Source of the DNA: Corallochytrium limacisporum
Taxonomy: Eukaryota; Opisthokonta
DNA: 43,250 nt
Direction: 5' to 3'
Assembly: GCA_002811645.1 (NCBI GenBank)
Contig: PDIP01000064.1
Coordinates: forward strand, 129,188 to 172,437
The stretch's first letter is position 1. Each line of letters opens with the position of its first letter. The notes below the pieces were generated by a model, which was given only the letters and a program-made list of their open reading frames with translations, was not told the DNA's origin and made no database searches. The translations under genes and the position numbers were made by a program. Positions 41,267-43,250 of this stretch are shown in pieces.

Positions 41267-42535
41267 TTAGAAATGGTCGCCCTCGCTCAGGAAGCGCTTG
41301 CGACCTCTCAGATGAGCTCTGAAGTGCTGAGGAAGATATTCGTTTTGGATGCCAGTTTCGACCAGGCGATCCAGATCAGTTTTCGCGTTGGGAAGATCCA
41401 AAGTCAAGTCTGACAGGTCATGCTTCACGCGCTCGAAACCAGTTCGCATCTGGGTCGCAGTGACAAGACCAGATTGATAGAAGCAAGAGAAGAGCCTCAG
41501 CATGCGAGAGGCAGTCTCGTTGCCGTTGTCTTGGTTGGAGCCACCCAGGGCCTCCAAGGCAATCACAATGCCCTCATACACCACTTCGTGATGGAAATGA
41601 GGCACATCGAGATCACGCAAGCAGTTCTCAGCCTCCTTGAGATCTTCGGAAATCAGGAACTCCTTGAGCATCATGATCACCTGGCGTGTCAGCTTCTTTA
41701 CACTGCTGCGGCCACCACCATCACCCCAGATGTGCTCCAGACGGCTTAGGGAGTGACGCATATTCAGCAGAGCGCAAGCTTGACGCAGGACTTCCTTGGC
41801 GAGATCACTGTCTTCAGACTTATGCTTCTTCACGTAGCGAGGAGGCAGACAGTCGTCACCGACAGCACGGGCCATGAACTTGGCGACCAGAGAAGGGGCC
41901 TGAGGAGCATCAATGGTGATGTCGTCAATGCAGTTGAGAAGCTGGTCAAATGCTGCCTCAATGTGGCCTTGGGAAACAGCCACATCCAACATGTCGCTGA
42001 GCAAGCGTGAAATTAATTCTCGCTCGGCATTGTGGCGATCAATCGCCATGATGATTGCATGCACCAAGACAGCGCTCTTGGCGTGTTCGTTGTTCAGGTT
42101 GCGCACGAAATGTGCAACCTCTTGAGTATCAGAGTTCTCAAAATACTCGGCGATGTAAGGTTCAGACGCTTCGACCATGTCATCGAGGGAAATCTCCGGC
42201 TCAGTGACCTGATATTCGACGCTGTCGTCATCTTCATCCTCGTAGTTGGGATCCTTGATGTCGACAATGTCCTCGAATTCCAGTTCAGTGCCAGGTTGAC
42301 CCCATACCGTCTTGCCACCAGCACCGCCCTTTTTGGGGCCACCGGGCATTTCTCCGACATGCTTCATGGGCTTCACCACCTTCATTGGCAGAGAGGCCCT
42401 CTTCCTGGGTGAACCAACGCTGACGTTGGACCCGTAGGAACCGACGATGGAACCATTGTTCGTGCTACTTTGGCTACCAGACCGATAAAGAGGGGCTGGC
42501 ATAGCCATGGGTTCGGATTGGTTCACTTGGTACAT
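41267..42535 (-). CDS. PDCD4: PDCD4-like translation inhibitor with two MA3 domains
   Basis: 422 residues. After a Ser/Asn-rich N-terminus with a basic block RKRASLP (44-50), a GGAGGKTVWGQPG segment (71-82) and acidic DIKDPNYED (92-100) match the PDCD4 linker. MA3-1 spans about 121-235 (YIAEYFENSDTQEV; ELISRLLSDMLDVA; AKFMARAVGDDCLPP). MA3-2 spans about 284-400 (MMLKEFLISEDLKEAENCLRDL; DVPHFHHEVVYEGIVIALE). The end is RGRKRFLSEGDHF, nearly identical to the C-terminus of animal PDCD4. Family knowledge: MA3 domains bind the eIF4A helicase and block cap-dependent initiation. The RxRxxS motif at 412-417 fits an Akt/S6K site. The start is the first ATG of the frame. Single exon. Confidence 0.96.
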   Translation of the reverse strand: MYQVNQSEPMAMPAPLYRSGSQSSTNNGSIVGSYGSNVSVGSPRKRASLPMKVVKPMKHVGEMPGGPKKGGAGGKTVWGQPGTELEFEDIVDIKDPNYEDEDDDSVEYQVTEPEISLDDMVEASEPYIAEYFENSDTQEVAHFVRNLNNEHAKSAVLVHAIIMAIDRHNAERELISRLLSDMLDVAVSQGHIEAAFDQLLNCIDDITIDAPQAPSLVAKFMARAVGDDCLPPRYVKKHKSEDSDLAKEVLRQACALLNMRHSLSRLEHIWGDGGGRSSVKKLTRQVIMMLKEFLISEDLKEAENCLRDLDVPHFHHEVVYEGIVIALEALGGSNQDNGNETASRMLRLFSCFYQSGLVTATQMRTGFERVKHDLSDLTLDLPNAKTDLDRLVETGIQNEYLPQHFRAHLRGRKRFLSEGDHF

Positions 42536-43250
42536 TGCGATTGAGGTCGGGTGAAATACCGGGGCTTGTTAACGGGATTATGTTTGCTAGAATATGGTTG
42601 TGGTGTTTGCTTACAAAGTGAAGGCCGGCTTCAGTGTAGAGAAGCAAGGTTGAGTGTGGTTATGTTTTTTTGGTTTTTGGGAATGTAAAGGTTTTTGATA
42701 GTTCGCCAGGGACAAATAGAGTTCGTCTATTCGTCACTGCCAAACGATTGGTTGTCTTATGCTATAGCAAAAAGGGGAATTGGTTGGAAGAATGCTAAAA
42801 CTTCGCGGACACGAGAGGGCTTGTTAAAGCACAAGAGGACTTGAACAAGCTCGCTTGATTCCTTGAATGAGCTTACTGTAAGTACTATTTCTTGACGACT
42901 CAAACACGGAAACGCGAAACTAACATAAGAGAAGAATATCTCCATGGGATTCTTCAGTGCACAGGGGTTGGTTGAACCTTACAGCGGCTCCATAAATACC
43001 CTGATCGCCAAGCCAATGGAAAGAAGAGCGTCCAACACCAAGGTCTATCGTTTGGCACGAAACATGAAGACTCCAGAGAAAAATTCTCAGACTTTCGAAA
43101 GCAGCAACAAAAACGCTGGTTCGTGTGATGTGCGATCAAAATGACCCTTTCGCGCTCTGTGCACTCAAGACCGCTTATGCGATCTTGGAAGCAAAGGTAA
43201 ACGGACAGGTCAGCGAGAAAGGCAGTAGCCTCTCCCTCCCTACCTCCCCC
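42536..43250. other. Right-edge stretch upstream of PDCD4
   Basis: 715 bases containing the PDCD4 promoter and 5' UTR. No coding region is supported; the frame at 42944-43144 (66 codons) shows nothing familiar. A T-run lies at about 42666-42678. Confidence 0.5.

Overview
This is a window of a compact, gene-dense and intron-poor eukaryotic nuclear genome. Seventeen protein genes and one broken gene can be supported, nearly all of them single-exon. The proteins RACK1, proteasome beta-6, V-ATPase B, PDCD4, DNAJC3, MED16 and ATAD5 read like animal relatives. A transcription coactivator with the myocardin/MRTF layout (RPEL motifs, basic region, Gln-rich stretch, SAP domain) and a BAAT-type acyl-CoA thioesterase point the same way. 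With such short intergenic gaps and a secreted proteinase-K-like protease, my best guess is a unicellular relative of animals (for example a corallochytrean- or ichthyosporean-like osmotroph). That placement is inference; an early-branching fungus or another unikont is not excluded.

Layout, left to right. SDHAF4 (+) converges on MED16 (-), whose last exon is split off by a 90-nt intron. The tRNA methyltransferase DNMT2 (+) is divergent from MED16 and is followed on the same strand by an ATAD5/Elg1-like PCNA unloader, the MRTF-like coactivator and a NASP-like histone chaperone. A minus-strand remnant of a flagellar ASH/Hydin-type protein, broken by at least two frameshifts, abuts NASP. Next come a short-chain dehydrogenase (+), the ER co-chaperone DNAJC3/P58IPK (-) and a probably peroxisomal acyl-CoA thioesterase (+). 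About 5 kb without a recognisable gene follows (22145-27222), rich in purine/pyrimidine tracts and holding a (TC)26 repeat and a 325-base run of N. After it lie a subtilase (+), a kinesin-14 (-), RACK1 (+), ribosomal protein P1 (-, with a 490-nt intron just before its last residues), V-ATPase B (+), proteasome beta-6 (-) and PDCD4 (-).

There is no operon-like functional cluster. Several left-hand genes serve the chromosome and S phase (ATAD5, NASP, DNMT2), and the right-hand block is mostly highly expressed housekeeping genes (RACK1, P1, V-ATPase, proteasome). Both introns I could place have a GTAGGT donor, a CTAAC branch site about 40 nt from the acceptor, and lie at the extreme 3' end of the coding region. 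E2F-like sites stand upstream of ATAD5, NASP, kinesin-14, DNMT2 and MRTF. C/G homopolymer tracts, many able to form hairpins, recur in nearly every long intergenic gap. No tRNA, rRNA, CRISPR array or intact transposon was recognised.
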